This document shows positions 37,207 to 49,240 of a stretch of DNA of 64,000 nucleotides, one piece after another. This DNA is from Bryoerythrophyllum caledonicum (lineage: Eukaryota > Streptophyta > Bryopsida > Pottiales > Pottiaceae): the NCBI GenBank assembly GCA_963971425.1, contig OZ020514.1:28880602-28944601 (forward strand). The letters are read 5' to 3'. Numbering within the stretch: the first letter of the stretch is position 1; each line of letters opens with the position of its first letter. Made by a program: the position numbers and the translations under genes. Below the pieces are notes generated by a model. The model was not told where the DNA came from, made no database searches, and saw only the letters and a list, made by a program, of their open reading frames with translations.

Positions 37207-37398
37207 ATGTCTTCTAATCATTTTACAACATCTCCCAACTCGAGGGATTTTAGGACCAATATTGTGCTATATTGCCCTCAAACAGATGAAGGTCAAAGAG
37301 ATATGGCAACAATTCCTCCACTAGATTCGTATCCTCTTTGGCACCATCATGATTATGTGAGCAAGTTAGAAGTTAAAGGATGTTTTCTGGCAAATTAA
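37207..37398 (+). other. Short unrecognised frame, divergent from the 36.9-kb fragment
   Basis: 63 codons from ATG 37207 (MSSNHFTTSPNSRDFRTN), running away from the minus-strand fragment that begins at 36888. The head-to-head arrangement recalls A1/B1. There is no domain and no further exon that I can see. Confidence 0.25.
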
Positions 37399-37755
37399 AC
37401 ATGTGCTTATGTGAGCCCAATTTTTGGGTCCCATTTAATTTTAAGTTAAACTAGTGAGTTTTTGGTACATTAGTTAGGAATTAACAAAGACAGGCGGTTA
37501 ATGGTGTTATAAACCCCGACTACGTCACCAAATTAGTGGAAAGGTGTTTGGGTTATTTTGGATGACTTTATGAAGAAGAAGAAAAAGAGACAGGGATTCA
37601 TGACGCCCTTCAGTAGTATTTTACTACTTATTTAGGTGGTGGTTCACAAAAATGGTGCGAACACGTAGTGAGTTACAGTAGGTGGATGACCAAAAATTTA
37701 GGAGATAAATAGAATAGTGGAAGAAAAGGGTTGGAGAGGTGTAAGAGTTTAGAGG

Positions 37756-38010
37756 AGTTTATACCTCACAAAGAAAATTAGAAGTAGAAGAAAAGAAAAT
37801 GAAGAAATTAGAAGTAGAAGTAGAAGAAGTAGAAGAAGAGAAAGAGAAAAGAAGAAAAAAAAAAGGAGAAAAGAAGAAGAGAAAGAAATAAGAAAGAGAA
37901 AAGGAGAAAATAAGAAGAGAAAGAGAAAAGAAAGAGAAAGAGAAAAGCAAGAATAAAGGAGAAAAGAAGAAGAGAAAGGAAAAGGAAAAGAAAGGAGGCG
38001 AGGAAGATGA
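37756..38010. repeat. Polypurine tract (GAA/AGA-rich)
   Basis: About 250 bases almost wholly of A and G on the plus strand, with AGAAGAAAAGG-like runs. Long Ser/Phe/Leu-rich frames on the minus strand here are artefacts of the tract. Purine tracts of this length can form triplex structures. Confidence 0.85.
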
Positions 38011-40500
38011 GCTGGAGGACGAAGGAGCAATATGGAGGGAGCAGAATGTAAGGACGTTGAAGCGATGGCGACACTTGAGTTTGGAAGAGGCACGATGGAG
38101 CCAACTGGAATCATGGCGCGCAGGTGCGGGTAGATGCACGATCGCCTCAGGCAAATGCAGGAATTGGGGGACAGGCAATGAGCGCCGAATGTGCAAGCGC
38201 AGTAGGGAGCTCGGCGGCCAGGAGCGGAGAAGAGAGGTGCTGCGAGAGGGGTTCGAGGAGAGAGTGTGGGTATGAGCGAGCGGTCCGTGGTAGAAGGCCA
38301 ATGCACAAGGAACCCGTGAGGGCTTGATGGGACGTCGCATAATTCAGGGTGGCCTCCACCCTCGACCAACAAGGCACCCAACTTTTACAGCTACTTTGAC
38401 TTGCGTGGTGGAACAAGATCCGTGGAGAGAGACAAAAGGAGAAAGACGAAGTTGGAAACAAACTCTGTTGAGGGAGGCAAAAGGACAGACGGGTAGACTT
38501 GCGTGGTGACTTCCTGACACGTCTAATTTTGGGCTTGATGGATTAACCATAGGGGAAACGTGAGATAAAACAATCCGTGAGGGCTCACCCCTCACGAACT
38601 AAGGTTGGATGACCTATAACCACCACGAACCCCAGAATGGACAAGGTAAAGTGGATTAAAACCACCACAGACCCACCCCATTTCCGAAATTTTAGGAAGT
38701 CACATATGATTGGGTGTTAGTTTATGATTGGTTCAAAGCTGCTGGTTTTTAGTCAATGCAGAAGTGGTTATTAGTACAACTTAGTGTGGAAATAGAGAGT
38801 TTTGTAAGTCGAGGAATGGGTCAGGGCTTACTATCCACTTTGAAAATTTGTAGCAATTTCAATATGAAGAAATAAATGGTCATGACAATTGCAATATTCA
38901 TGAAATCCTATTTTGAATTCCCAAAAAATGTCTTACCACGTACACAAACGCTATAAATAGGTCAGCAAGCTTAAGTTGGTGGATATAGGTCATCCAACCT
39001 TATTAGCCTTGGGCCGTAAGGGCTTGCGAGATCAAATCCGCGTTTCCGCGCCCTCACATACGACGTCGCACGGTGCTCGTTAGACTCATGTGCGCTGGCC
39101 TAGAGTGAGCAGGGGGTTTTTTTGTGAGTCTGGCGCAGTGTTTTGAGGGAAGTCCGGACGAGAATGTAGGAGGCGCTGGGGTTCGTCTTGGAGTTGTGCG
39201 CGGCGAGGGGAGAGTACAAGCGCCGTGTGTGTGTAGGAGCGATTTGAGGTGTAGGAGTCCGGCGGGAACAATATCAGCAGCGTGTGCTGCGGTTGGTGGA
39301 GGGCGCGACGAAGGCTGCATTGTGGTAGGCGTGTATGCAGAGCAGGTGTCGAAGCGGAGCGAGTTAGCGAGAGGAGGATTCGGCGACTGCGGTGGGAGCG
39401 CGGCGAGCAGGAGTGAAGAAGCGGTGTCTGTCTGTGCGCGAGGGAACGTGCGTGTGTGCGCGCCGAGTTGAGTGTCGCGATCGGGGTGTCTGTGTGCGCG
39501 TAAAGAAGAGGGCAGTTGGACATGCATTCGGTTAAAGCGAGTGTGTGAGTGAGGCGGCAGCGATCGTGCGCGATTTTGGTCAGACAGAGCGCAGACGTAG
39601 CTTGATCTGCGCTCTTGGACGTTTTGGTGTGGCTAAGGTTTCTTGTGTCTGAGCGCTAGGGTCTTAGAAAGGTATTGGTGAAGGCTGGAGAATTGCCTAT
39701 GGAGAGGTACGTCGTGACTCTAGTCACGAAGCCGAACAACAAGTTGGGTCTACAAAGGAAGTCGTGCGGTGGATGCTGGAGGCATCCTGTTCGCCGAGCG
39801 GTTGGTTGACCGTAGGAAGGAGACGTTGATTGCGGAGGAAGGAGCTCGGGCTAAGCGGGAAGCTAGTGCGAGAGAGTGTGGTGGGGTGTCTGTGTGTGGA
39901 GGGTGGCAACTGATGCGGCTGCGGAGGTGCTGTAGTGCGATAATTGAATGGCTGCAGCGCACGCGAAGTGGGAAGCGCTGCGAGGGAGAGGTGTGTGTTT
40001 TGTGGAGGGGGTCCAAAAGTGAGTTCGACGTTGTTGCTGCCGGTGGCTCGGCGGCGAGAAGGAGAGCGCGGCGCGTTTGGACTGTGGGTTTGGTGAGGGC
40101 GCTGCAGGTGGTTGAGGTCGCGGCTGCGTCGGAGTTGAGGAGCGTCTGCACTGGAATCGGGGCAGCGTAGTCTGTGGGCGGAGCACCTCGGTCTGTGAAC
40201 GTCGGAGTGCTGTGGAGCGGAGCGCGAGGACAGGTCTGTGCGAGAAGGTGCGGTCGCGGCGGTGCGAGGAAGAAGCGCTGGGAGCTGTGGTTCGAGGAAG
40301 AGTGTCTGTCGGCGCTCGATCGAGTGTCTGCGCGTGGAGGTGTAAGGGGGTGCAGTGTGCGCGAACAAAGCAGTGTCTTCCTTTGTGGGTGTAATTGCGC
40401 GTTTGCTGTCTCGATGGAATCACTCGTTAGAGAAGGCTGGGAGTTTAGTTATATCGTTATAAAACTCAAATTGTGTGGGATTTGGGTTATTGGGTAGTGC
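38011..40500. other. GC-rich block with a TATA box; possible solo LTR or leader, unassigned
   Basis: Between AT-rich flanks, 39050-40400 is strikingly rich in CG, GTGTG and GCGGAG words, with few stops in several frames. Frames of 100-214 codons therefore exist on both strands, none with a recognisable domain. TATAAATAG lies at 38952-38960, followed by AAGGGCTTGCGAGATC near 39015. A large solo LTR or the 5' leader of a lost gene would both fit; neither is shown. Confidence 0.35.
38952..38960 (+). promoter_or_regulatory. TATA-box candidate
   Basis: TATAAATAG about 90 bases ahead of the switch to GC-rich sequence. It is a good plant TATA match, but no downstream product is recognised. Confidence 0.35.
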
Positions 40501-43023
40501 CTAGTGCACACTTGTACACTTAAAAAGGAACTAATTCTTCCAGCATACAATTGTGTGCACAGCCGACGTAATGAGGTCTGTGATGATGGGAACAGCTGCA
40601 GTTTAATCACCCCAAACACGGGCGTCCACATGAAGAGTAAGGATAAGAGGAGGAATGAAAATGAAACAAAGGGTAAAAGATAAATTATAAAATTAAAAAA
40701 AAAGGTAAAAAAAGTAAGGTAAAAGATAAGTGTTTTCTCTTTAAAAAGGTAAAAGATAAGTGTATGGTATAACGAAGGGATGAGTACAAGGTACCTTGAC
40801 CACCCTGACTAGGAACTACAAACCTTGGAGTTTACTTATTGTCCTATTGGTATGTTAAGTGCACCAGGGAATAAATGGTGGGTTATTAGATTAAACGATC
40901 TCATTAAGCACGGTAATCTAATCTTGAATCCATAAGGAAGAATTAGGTTGCACTCCTTCATAGTGCAATCAAGTAGGTTGGTAGGGAGATGTAATCTTGA
41001 ATTTACTACTCAACTATATAATGCATTTAAGGGTGGTGATTTTGGGGTTATAGCTTATTCGAGCTATCGCTAATGACGAGTATTTTCCGGAGTATAATCA
41101 CCACCCAACCTATTAAACAGATGGCTTGACAACGTCTTCAAGAAGATATCCTTCTGTGTGCCAAGTTCCGTCATGTAGATTGTTTTGGCACCGACTCTAC
41201 GCTCGGGAACCCTATTGCAATTATTCTGACATAAGATCTTGATAGGGTACGTGGGACAATGCTGAAACACATATTTACATATCTGTGAGATTATAGATGC
41301 CATCATCTAACTCTAGATTGTAATGATGGCAAAGTTGAATAACATCGTGAGGAATTCCGGACAACCCAGGATGCACTCGGACTAGTTTAAGGCCTACTTC
41401 AATTGCTAGCGTAGCCAAATGTTTAAACACATTGTTGTGAAGAATTTAGGTACATGATGTAAAAATATGAAGCATTAAAGAAAAAATGGAGATACTGAAT
41501 GATGGGGGCCATGGTGGAGATATAATTAGCGGTTTCATCTTCAATTATGCGGTCATACTTAATTGGGGCGCAAATCCTATCTTAGAGATAATTTTGTGTG
41601 TCATGTCCTAGCTCAAGGATCAAGAGCGTTTATCAATCGGTTGTCTTACTACTGAAACTTTCAATAATCCCCAGACCACGCGCCACACCAACTGTTCAAG
41701 TGAATTGTGGAATTTGAACTCTGAATCAGCACGATGCGACGGAAATGCTCAGCCAGCCTGTTGAACCACGGTTGATGTGTGCAAATAGTCTTCAAACCCT
41801 ATCTATACTATTGCTATTGATATTATATAAAAAACTGTCAAATATATTTTATAATATGTTTGTAGGTTTGAAGTATGTTGGATAGAAGGTAAATAGTTAT
41901 GGAGTCGATAAAGAAAACGTCTTTCGTTTCATTTATTTAAGTTGGTTATGGACTTTAGTTTATTTTGGACCAAAATGTATAATACTAAACCTTTAGAGAA
42001 AGTTTTAGGCCTAAAGATTCAGAATTTAGAAAAAGGGTTGTTCTTAGAGGATAATGTATAGGATTGAATGACAAGGCAAGGGATGTGGCAAGGGATATTG
42101 GATAAGGGAGTGAAGGAGGTGGCAAAGGATGTCAAGAGGTGGCAAGGGATGGGGGAAGAATGGATGAATGTCATCTTCCTATTGGCCATTGGTCTGTCCT
42201 AATGAGATGTAAGGGGCTTTCCGAAGCTACTTCAGGGTTTTGGTAGACTTCAATAGGGCATTTGAACAAAGAATGCCAAAATTGGAAAACTTAAGTTATG
42301 GTTTATAATTTTGGCACAAAAACATAGGTTTTGGGAATATAGTGAAGGAGTTACAAGCATTTGAAGTTAGGGTGTGATTTGAAGGCCCACTGCCACTCAT
42401 TTAAGCATCCTAGGAGATTTCAAAAGAGCTTCTTAAGATCTAGAAAAACAATTGAAAAGGTGTTATTAAGTTCTACATATTGCGTGGAAGAATTGAAGGA
42501 TTTGGAGTTTTCATGAAGGAGTTATTTGGAATTGAAGAGAGCACATATATTTCCATGACTGTAAGTATATCATTTTGATGTTGGTGATGGTTTAGGCCAT
42601 ATCTTTGTTTTTTGGACAAAATTTTGTCTAAGATTTTTCAAGAAGGTGGTTTAGTATGCAAACAAGCCATATTTTAAGTTTTTTGGCAATTGGAGATTTT
42701 GTTTAGGAGTTATGAAGATCTTAGAGCGCGTGTATTTGCAAACAAGGGTTTTAAGTGGCTATGAGTATTTTGGCAATATATCAAGATTTTTAAAGAATTT
42801 ACAATTAAAATTTGGTGTAGTAGTTACTGGTATTACATCAATTCTATTGGTGAAATTTGGATCCATTTAAGCGGTTGGATTTTGAGATACAAGCTCTTAG
42901 AATTCGGATTAGTTTTCCTTTCCAAGGCTTGAGAATTTTACATAGTTTTCTTAGATAGTTGGGCTTATTTGTTTTATAAGGACTTGTGTATTGAAGTGAT
43001 TGCCTCTTAAAAAATGGAAAAAT

Positions 43024-43058
<35 letters not shown>

Positions 43059-43500
43059 AAGTTTTACTTATCAAAAACTTCATTGTCTAAAAGTGGCAGC
43101 CAGAAATCGAGTCCTTTCTTGGGACATAAACTCTCTGCCACGACAACATCAAGGTTCTTGAATCTTTTGGCCTGCCATGTACGTATAGACGTGCATAAAA
43201 TTCTTTGAGGTCAAACACAACATTTGACCACTTGCCTTAGAAATCTGATAGGGCCCTAAGTATTTCTTCTACATTACTACTTCAATCTAGGCAGAAAAAT
43301 TCAAAACAACTTCAATCTAGGCAGGAAAATTCAAAACAACTTCAATCTATTAGCTGATGAACAGAAAGGACATTGATGTAAGGCAGAGCCGTCAAAAATT
43401 GAGTAGTTAGGCTCAAGCCGAGCTAAAGTGCTTAGTAAGCACTTTAAACTTACAAAAAAATTGTTGTACAAAATTGGATACTTACAAAATATTTTGCCTC
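40501..43500. other. Intergenic DNA without a recognisable gene
   Basis: It holds a short repeat of GGTAAAAGATAAG (40668-40760), a G-rich minisatellite-like stretch at 42075-42150 (GTGGCAAGGGAT repeated), a TA dinucleotide run at 43025-43056 and a weak palindrome at about 43411-43440 (GCTCAAGCCGAGCTAAAGTG). The minus-strand frame at 41070-41306 is unrecognised. Confidence 0.5.
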
Positions 43501-44996
43501 TATACTGATCGGAATCATATCATACCAACGTGACAATGAGCTTGAGACATCTTTGACGGATAATAAGCGAGCAAGCGACTTTGGAGAAGAAGAGAAGGGG
43601 ATTTGATGAGGAAGGGGGAACATGAAGTGATGGAGGCCTCATTGAGAGAAGCAAAAATTGAACATGCGACAATAGAGGAGACCGTGAGCCTAACTCTTGC
43701 TTCCTTCTTTGGTGATAGTAGAGACTGGGAGATTGCAATATTTATCGCGGGTAGTGTGGTGGCGAAAACATGAAACTTAGTTGCCATGAATCTCTCTAGC
43801 ATGAGTATAATGTTGGCATGTCTCTACCCTTGGTCCCTCTCCATTCTTATGTCACGCCTCGCCTGCAGCGTCCTCAGCTCATGGTCACGCTCCACTAAAC
43901 GCTGCTCCATCAACCTACTTTGGATGGCCTCTTCTTTGAGCTTCTTCTTGAGGATGAAGAACTTGCTATCGTCTTAAGCGATGCTTGCCAATGTCAATGG
44001 AGTGCGGGCACTTGAATTGGCGACCTTTCTCCTCCTTAGCCGAGGCCGAGCATATGACCCATCCAAGGTAGGAGTTCAATGAGGCTTATCCGTAATTCCC
44101 GGCAAATCCAACTCCAGGAAGTCCAGTTTGTAAGCGGACAACCGCTGCCGCAGGATAGTGATTGTGTCACCAACTTCTAAATGAGTGCCACTATGAAGCT
44201 CTAGAGCCGTAATGTCACCAAACCCGTCAAACAAGTTTGTCATCTATATTAATTGTGCTAGAAATTGGAGCCACAGCCATGGAGCTCTTGTCCTCATCTT
44301 TGATTTCATCAATGTTGTCAATGCTTGCTTTTTCCTTCCCCTTAGCATCGGCCTTGCAAAGATGTGAGAAGCTCTCCTTGTTCACGTGATATTCACTGAG
44401 AATGAAGTTGGCCCTGTTTAGCGTTAATGCTATCTCTGGTGCTTCAATGAAGTTTGCTTCATCAGAATCGTGCGAGATATATTATGCCTCTAGATCCAAC
44501 ATCTGCAGACAAATGGATTAAACCAAGTTCCACTCTATGTCAAATTCAGCTAAAGTGAAGGAAAAGGCATACAAATACCACAATGACAACCATTAAAATT
44601 TCAAGAGATACTGGTTTGACGGCTGGTTTACAAATATCATATGAGACTCAACCGACACTTCAGCTTGAGGCTAAAGTGCTACTCAACAAAAGTTAGAAAG
44701 AAGTTTTTTACTTGTTCATGTTCATCGAGCATGCAAGCTCGTTGTATTCGCAAAGTTTTGTATACAACACATGCTGTAGAGCTGCTTAGGTCTTCCTCAC
44801 TGCTAGAATTTGTGTGAGCTCTTTCCTAAAGAGGAAGAGGAGGCAAACATGGTTCCGAGCAAGAATGCTCTTCACATTTGTAGTTGCGGAAGTGAGTTTG
44901 CCTCACATTGGCGTAGTACAAATCCAATGGACCGTTATCCAAGAGGGCACGCTTTGAAGCCTTGTTGACGTTGTAGTACTTCTTGAATTTCTTTCA

Positions 44997-45270
44997 GTTG
45001 GACCCTGGGTTGTTCCGGCATCCGTCCGTCCGGTTGTCTGTCCAATAGAGGTTGCTGTTCGTTCGGTAGAAAATATTCTAGAATATTTGGGTATATTCGG
45101 GAATATTCCTATAGATTTGGGGCATATTCTTTGGAATATTCTAGGCATCTGTCCGATAAGGGTGTTGTCCGTCCTGCCCGACTGTCCGATTGTCCGTCCG
45201 TCCGCTGTCTTTGGGCCCCTGTCCGTCCGTCCGCTGTCTTTGGGCCTATGTAGACAACCCTGGTTGGACC
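44997..45270. mobile_element. hAT-type MITE inserted in A3, with 8-bp target-site duplication
   Basis: The octamer GTTGGACC stands on both sides (44997-45004 and 45263-45270). The 258-base insert between them begins CTGGGTTGT and ends ACAACCCTG, giving near-perfect 9-base terminal inverted repeats (8 of 9). An 8-bp duplication and CAGGG-like ends are typical of hAT elements. The interior has two copies of TCCGTCCGTCCGCTGTCTTTG and AT-rich hairpins (AATATTCTAGAATATT). It has no coding capacity. It interrupts the A3 reading frame exactly between blocks that are contiguous in A2. Confidence 0.85.
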
Positions 45271-45878
45271 GACTGAATTCTCCAGCAATACTGAACAAGC
45301 CCAGCTCCGACTTAATGATGTTGAGCTCCATTCGAGCAACCTCTTTCCTCTTCCTCCAATTGATCCAATCTTGCGCGTTGTAGAAGTCCTTAAGTATATC
45401 TAGAGGTTGCTTCACAACCACCTTAGAATAAGGTTCTTCCGGCAATGGCTCTGATCGATTGAGAATTTCTCTACACATTTTTTCGTCATCAACCTCGGTC
45501 ATGTTGCCCAAAAACTTGAAAAATTCGCGCAGCAGCATCCAATCTTTCTTCGGAACCCAAGACTTTGCATCCTTGAAGTTAGCCATCGGCGTCGATTTGG
45601 ATTCGACGTCAATGAGGTCGTCGTGCGCTGCCAAAGATATGAGCTCTTGCTAGAGCTTGATTGTACCCTCAAACGCGATGATGATTTTTACCTTGTTTGT
45701 CAGCTAGAGACCCTTAGCCTTTCCCCCTTTTTTGAGCTCTGCTTGGCTCTTTTCAAGGTCGATCATGGCAAACCATTCACAAACAACGTTGAAAAATGTC
45801 TGCAAATAACAAATTACTATCTAGGGTAATTGATCATAATAGTGTATTGATAATTAGATCAAAGGATATCCAACTCTT

Positions 45879-46006
45879 ACACTTTGGCTCAAGTTGAGCT
45901 AAAATGTGAATAGAGAAAATACAAAGAAACGGTTTGAATCTATATTCATAAAATTATAGATACAAAAGCACATATTTGCACATTACCTCAAGTTGAGCTA
46001 AAGAGC
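45879..46006. repeat. Two palindromes in an A3 intron
   Basis: CACTTTGGCTCAAGTTGAGCTAAA-type palindromes occur at about 45879-45909 and 45979-46006. They lie between the exon ending near 46110 and the exon starting near 45825, matching the two-palindrome intron of A1 and A2. Confidence 0.65.
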
Positions 46007-47545
46007 GTTTGCTTGTTTTAAAAATCTTACCTCGTATTTCATATCATTTGCAAACTCCAATGTTGTTCTTTGCCTTGATCTGTACATACCTCTAATGCTT
46101 GTCGCGGAGTGCTTTGGCATTGGTCTGCCAGCGTGAATCCACAAAGACAAAGTGCCTTGGACATTAGTTGCCCACCTTGACTTGAACTACACGAAGTGAT
46201 TTGCGCAATTATAGTACGTGAAAATCTTTCTCAGCTTCTTCAAATCCTACGTTGAGAGAATGAACCACTACCAAGTTCGAAAGTGTTGCATGATATGTTC
46301 GAGATTCCTGCTGATTATCACCATCCTCAACGCTACAACATTGTGCAAGCTATTTATGATATGGAAGTCACAATCTCCAATGTCCTTAACCTTTGATGGC
46401 TTCTCATCAAGCTTAAGCATGACGTAGATAGTATGTATCTGCAACTTGTTGGCCATTTCGATGTAATAATGCATCAACTCCTCCATCCCCCTAGGTTCAA
46501 ATGCATGTATCGTCTACTCCGCACGCGCATTAAAGAGCCTCATGACGTCAAGCTTGACCTTCTTTTCTCTATCTTCAAAGACCAAGCAGCCCTGAAACTT
46601 TGATGTGAATTTTTGGTATATTTCTTCGACGTTAGTGTAGTCGATAACCTTACCATACTTGAGCGCATGAGGGAGCTCCAAAAATGCGGAGGCTATGCGA
46701 TTTGTCAACTTATTCTCCGAGAGGAGCTCCGTCTTTTTCTTTGACAAGCATCTTGGCTTCATGGCAGCATAACGTTGTTTTACAAGTGAACCAGATTGCG
46801 TGTTGTGTAGGTTGCTCCTGCTTGTTCGTGCGCCTAGTGTTTGCACTTGTGCCGAAGCTTGACTCAATTGGTGGCTTCCGGTCTCGGACTCTGATACTAT
46901 AAGAATAGTTAACAGGCGCTTGTCCGCAATTTTTTTGGCCTTCTCTAGTGCTGCAAATGTATTCATTCAGGATAGGATAACGCGAAGCATAAACGCTACT
47001 GCCTTTGCCTTTAGCAACTGACCACTACTAGTCCCCCATTTCTTGAGGGAGATTTCATGGTCAATTTGGGCCTCTATATCATCGAATTTAGACCCCGTAA
47101 GTGTCTCATCACAGTCTTCGATGGAGAAGGATGATATATCAATGTTCACTACTATACTGAACATATATGGCTCTACGCACTCAATAATTGTCACATATGT
47201 CAACTTTATGTGCTCGATATCTTCGTGAACCACATCCGTAATTTTGGTATTGTAGTCTAAGTATTGCGGGTCTGAGACATCACCAATGAAAGTCTGACAA
47301 AATACGAGATTTATCTGTCTAAGGGGCCCTCAAAAGCGTCCACTTTGACGTCTTGGTTGGATCTTTGAGCTCCTTTAAATCCAAAAGGTTGATGTCATCC
47401 CTATCGTCGTCATCTAGGTCAACTGGCTTTGGTTCATAGAAGTGTTGCAGCTTAGTCACAATGCCGTCCCTCTCATTTCAGCACCTATAAGAAACCCAAC
47501 ACAAGCATCAAATCTCTGAATTGTTATTCCATAGATGTTCAAGAG

Positions 47546-48350
47546 TTCACATTTTAGCTCAACTCAAGCTAAAGTGCATCAACTAAATCTGTATATTGTA
47601 ACCTACCATAGAGCTCTTGTAAACAAAAGAGCTACCTTTGAGAGAAATACTCAAGATAAGAGGACTCTACCTAAGTTAGGAGAGGACCTCACCTAGAATT
47701 CTAATGAGGAACTTTGCAAAACTAGGCAAAAACATCTAATCCTCTACACTTTAACTTGTATTAAGCTAAAGTGCATCAACTAAATTTGTTCTCAACAATA
47801 TACTAGAGAGCTACAAGGAACAAAAGAGCCACCTTTGAGCAAAAGAGCACCAAATTTAATGATGTTGCGAAGTTTTGGAAAGGACCTCACCTCGAATCTA
47901 GGTGAGGACCTCTGCAAAACAGCCCAGCGGCATCTAATCTTGTTTACTTTAAGTCAAGTTGAGGTTAAGTGCATATTATTGAATGCAAATAATTATGATA
48001 AAAGTATGTATAAAATTTACAACATGATTGTGTATTGCAAGCATAGTGAGCTCAACACGAGTTACTAAAGAGCAATGCTTGGTCTTAAAAGTAGAAGATG
48101 AGATGACTTTGCGCATCTTTGGAAAGGGTCTCAGCTAGAATCCAGGCAAGGTCTTTTGCAAATATATGCAAGGTCAACTCATCTTGTACACTTTAGATTG
48201 ATTTGAGCTAAACCGTAGTGGATGGTGAACTTATTATGATTTTTTTATAATGTTTTTGACTTGTAGAGTTTATTTTGGGTCCAGACAGGTGCCGGTTTTT
48301 GTTAAGGCAAGGTGGTATCCATACTTTAGCTCAAGTTGAGCTGAAGTGTA
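47546..48350. repeat. Repeats with palindromes upstream of A3
   Basis: Palindromes or their remains occur at about 47549-47579, 47748-47775, 47945-47972, 48187-48212 and 48321-48350, roughly 200 bases apart. Between them lie repeated phrases such as 'aggacctcacctagaatt' and 'gagctacaaggaacaaaagagccacctttga'. This is a decayed tandem array, equivalent in place to the palindrome arrays upstream of A1 and A2. Confidence 0.65.
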
Positions 48351-48959
48351 GCTAGTACCATATGAATTTCATCTACATTAGAGTGTCAAGTTTTCATTTG
48401 TCAACAAAAGGGTTCAGAGTAAAAGTTTTGGGGTTTAGATTTTAGGTGTAGGATTAAGAGTTTTTACCTTTTAGCCATTTCTAACCACTTTACAACAACG
48501 TGATTCCCAATAAAAACTAGGGTCTTGCAACAATAATTACATTCCAAATTGTGAGCAACAAATATAAAATCATGAATCATATTACAAACTTTATCATTCA
48601 ATTACCGAAATAAATAAACATACTACCATACAATATTGACAAACAAAATAAACACAAACACAAACACCATCATATATAATAACAAACCAAAACCATACAT
48701 GGACACTCAAGAACGCTTATTATCAATGAGAAAGACAAGCAAAAAGAACCACCACTTAACTATCCGAAGTAGAGAAAACAAGGAAGAGAACAAATGCACA
48801 CAAAACAAAACCAAACGTGCATTTATAGAAATGATCACATGAAAAGAATTGCATTTAAATGCACAAAAAAGCTAAAATTAAAAAGCATGTGTAGTAATTT
48901 AAAAAATAAGCTGTACAGACCGTAATGCAATATCAAACAGGATTAAATGAAGAATCACA

Positions 48960-49240
48960 TAGTATGCACACACAGACGTATGCGCTCACACGCACACCCC
49001 GGTGGAGACGGATGTGCACATACGCAAACTTGTGCACACACACTTATGCGCACAAACCAAAATGAACACACAAACACAAAAAACACACAAAAGCATGCCC
49101 ACATAGACACAATTGCATACACATGAAAGCACACACAAATTCTTAAAAATCAAAATACACCACAATGGAAAAATTACATACATATAAGCACTCACATAAA
49201 TGCACACACAGAAAACTTCCATGAACGCCATCCCACAACT
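48960..49240. repeat. CA-rich low-complexity tract
   Basis: Interrupted ACACAC/CACAAA sequence. A Cys/Val-rich minus-strand frame across it is an artefact of the GTGTG repeat. Confidence 0.75.

Larger units (their letters stand above)
43810..47480 (-). pseudogene. A3: diverged family-A gene copy, interrupted by a MITE
   Basis: On the minus strand, in order, it matches A1/A2/A4. KLQHFYEPKPVDLDDDDRDD (about 47440) is followed by IASAFLELPHALKYGKVIDY and KFQGCLVFEDREKKVKLDVM (46514-46966), then MEELMHYYIEMANKLQ. An intron (about 45830-46100) carries two palindromes. Next come DLIDVESKS, KSWVPKKDWMLLREFFKFLG and DWINWRKRKEVARMELN (45634-45300), then a 266-base insertion. Further on are CLLFLFRKELTQILAVRK and HVLYTKLCEYNELACSMNMN (44880-44740). 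The tail reads ALTLNRANFILSEYHVN and LEVGDTITILRQRLSAYKLD, ending in a charged coiled-coil-like stretch KKLKEEAIQSRLMEQRLVER (about 43920). The block that carries LKSGG and IWxCGDHE in A1/A2 is missing. Stops are frequent. Sequence divergence shows it is an older copy. Confidence 0.68.

Noticed and set aside
37749..38381. Minus-strand frames of 98-210 codons rich in Ser, Phe and Leu
   Set aside because: They read across the polypurine tract at 37756-38010; composition explains the open frames and no domain is present.
39054..40423. Overlapping frames of 115-214 codons on both strands
   Set aside because: GC-rich sequence lacks AT-rich stop codons, so open frames are expected in several phases at once. 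Arg/Ser/His- or Ala/Gly-rich products with no recognised motif.
45005..45262. C-terminal extension of the 243-codon minus-strand frame at 44903-45634 as a novel domain
   Set aside because: The extension is the translated MITE; the true continuation of A3 resumes after the 8-bp duplication.
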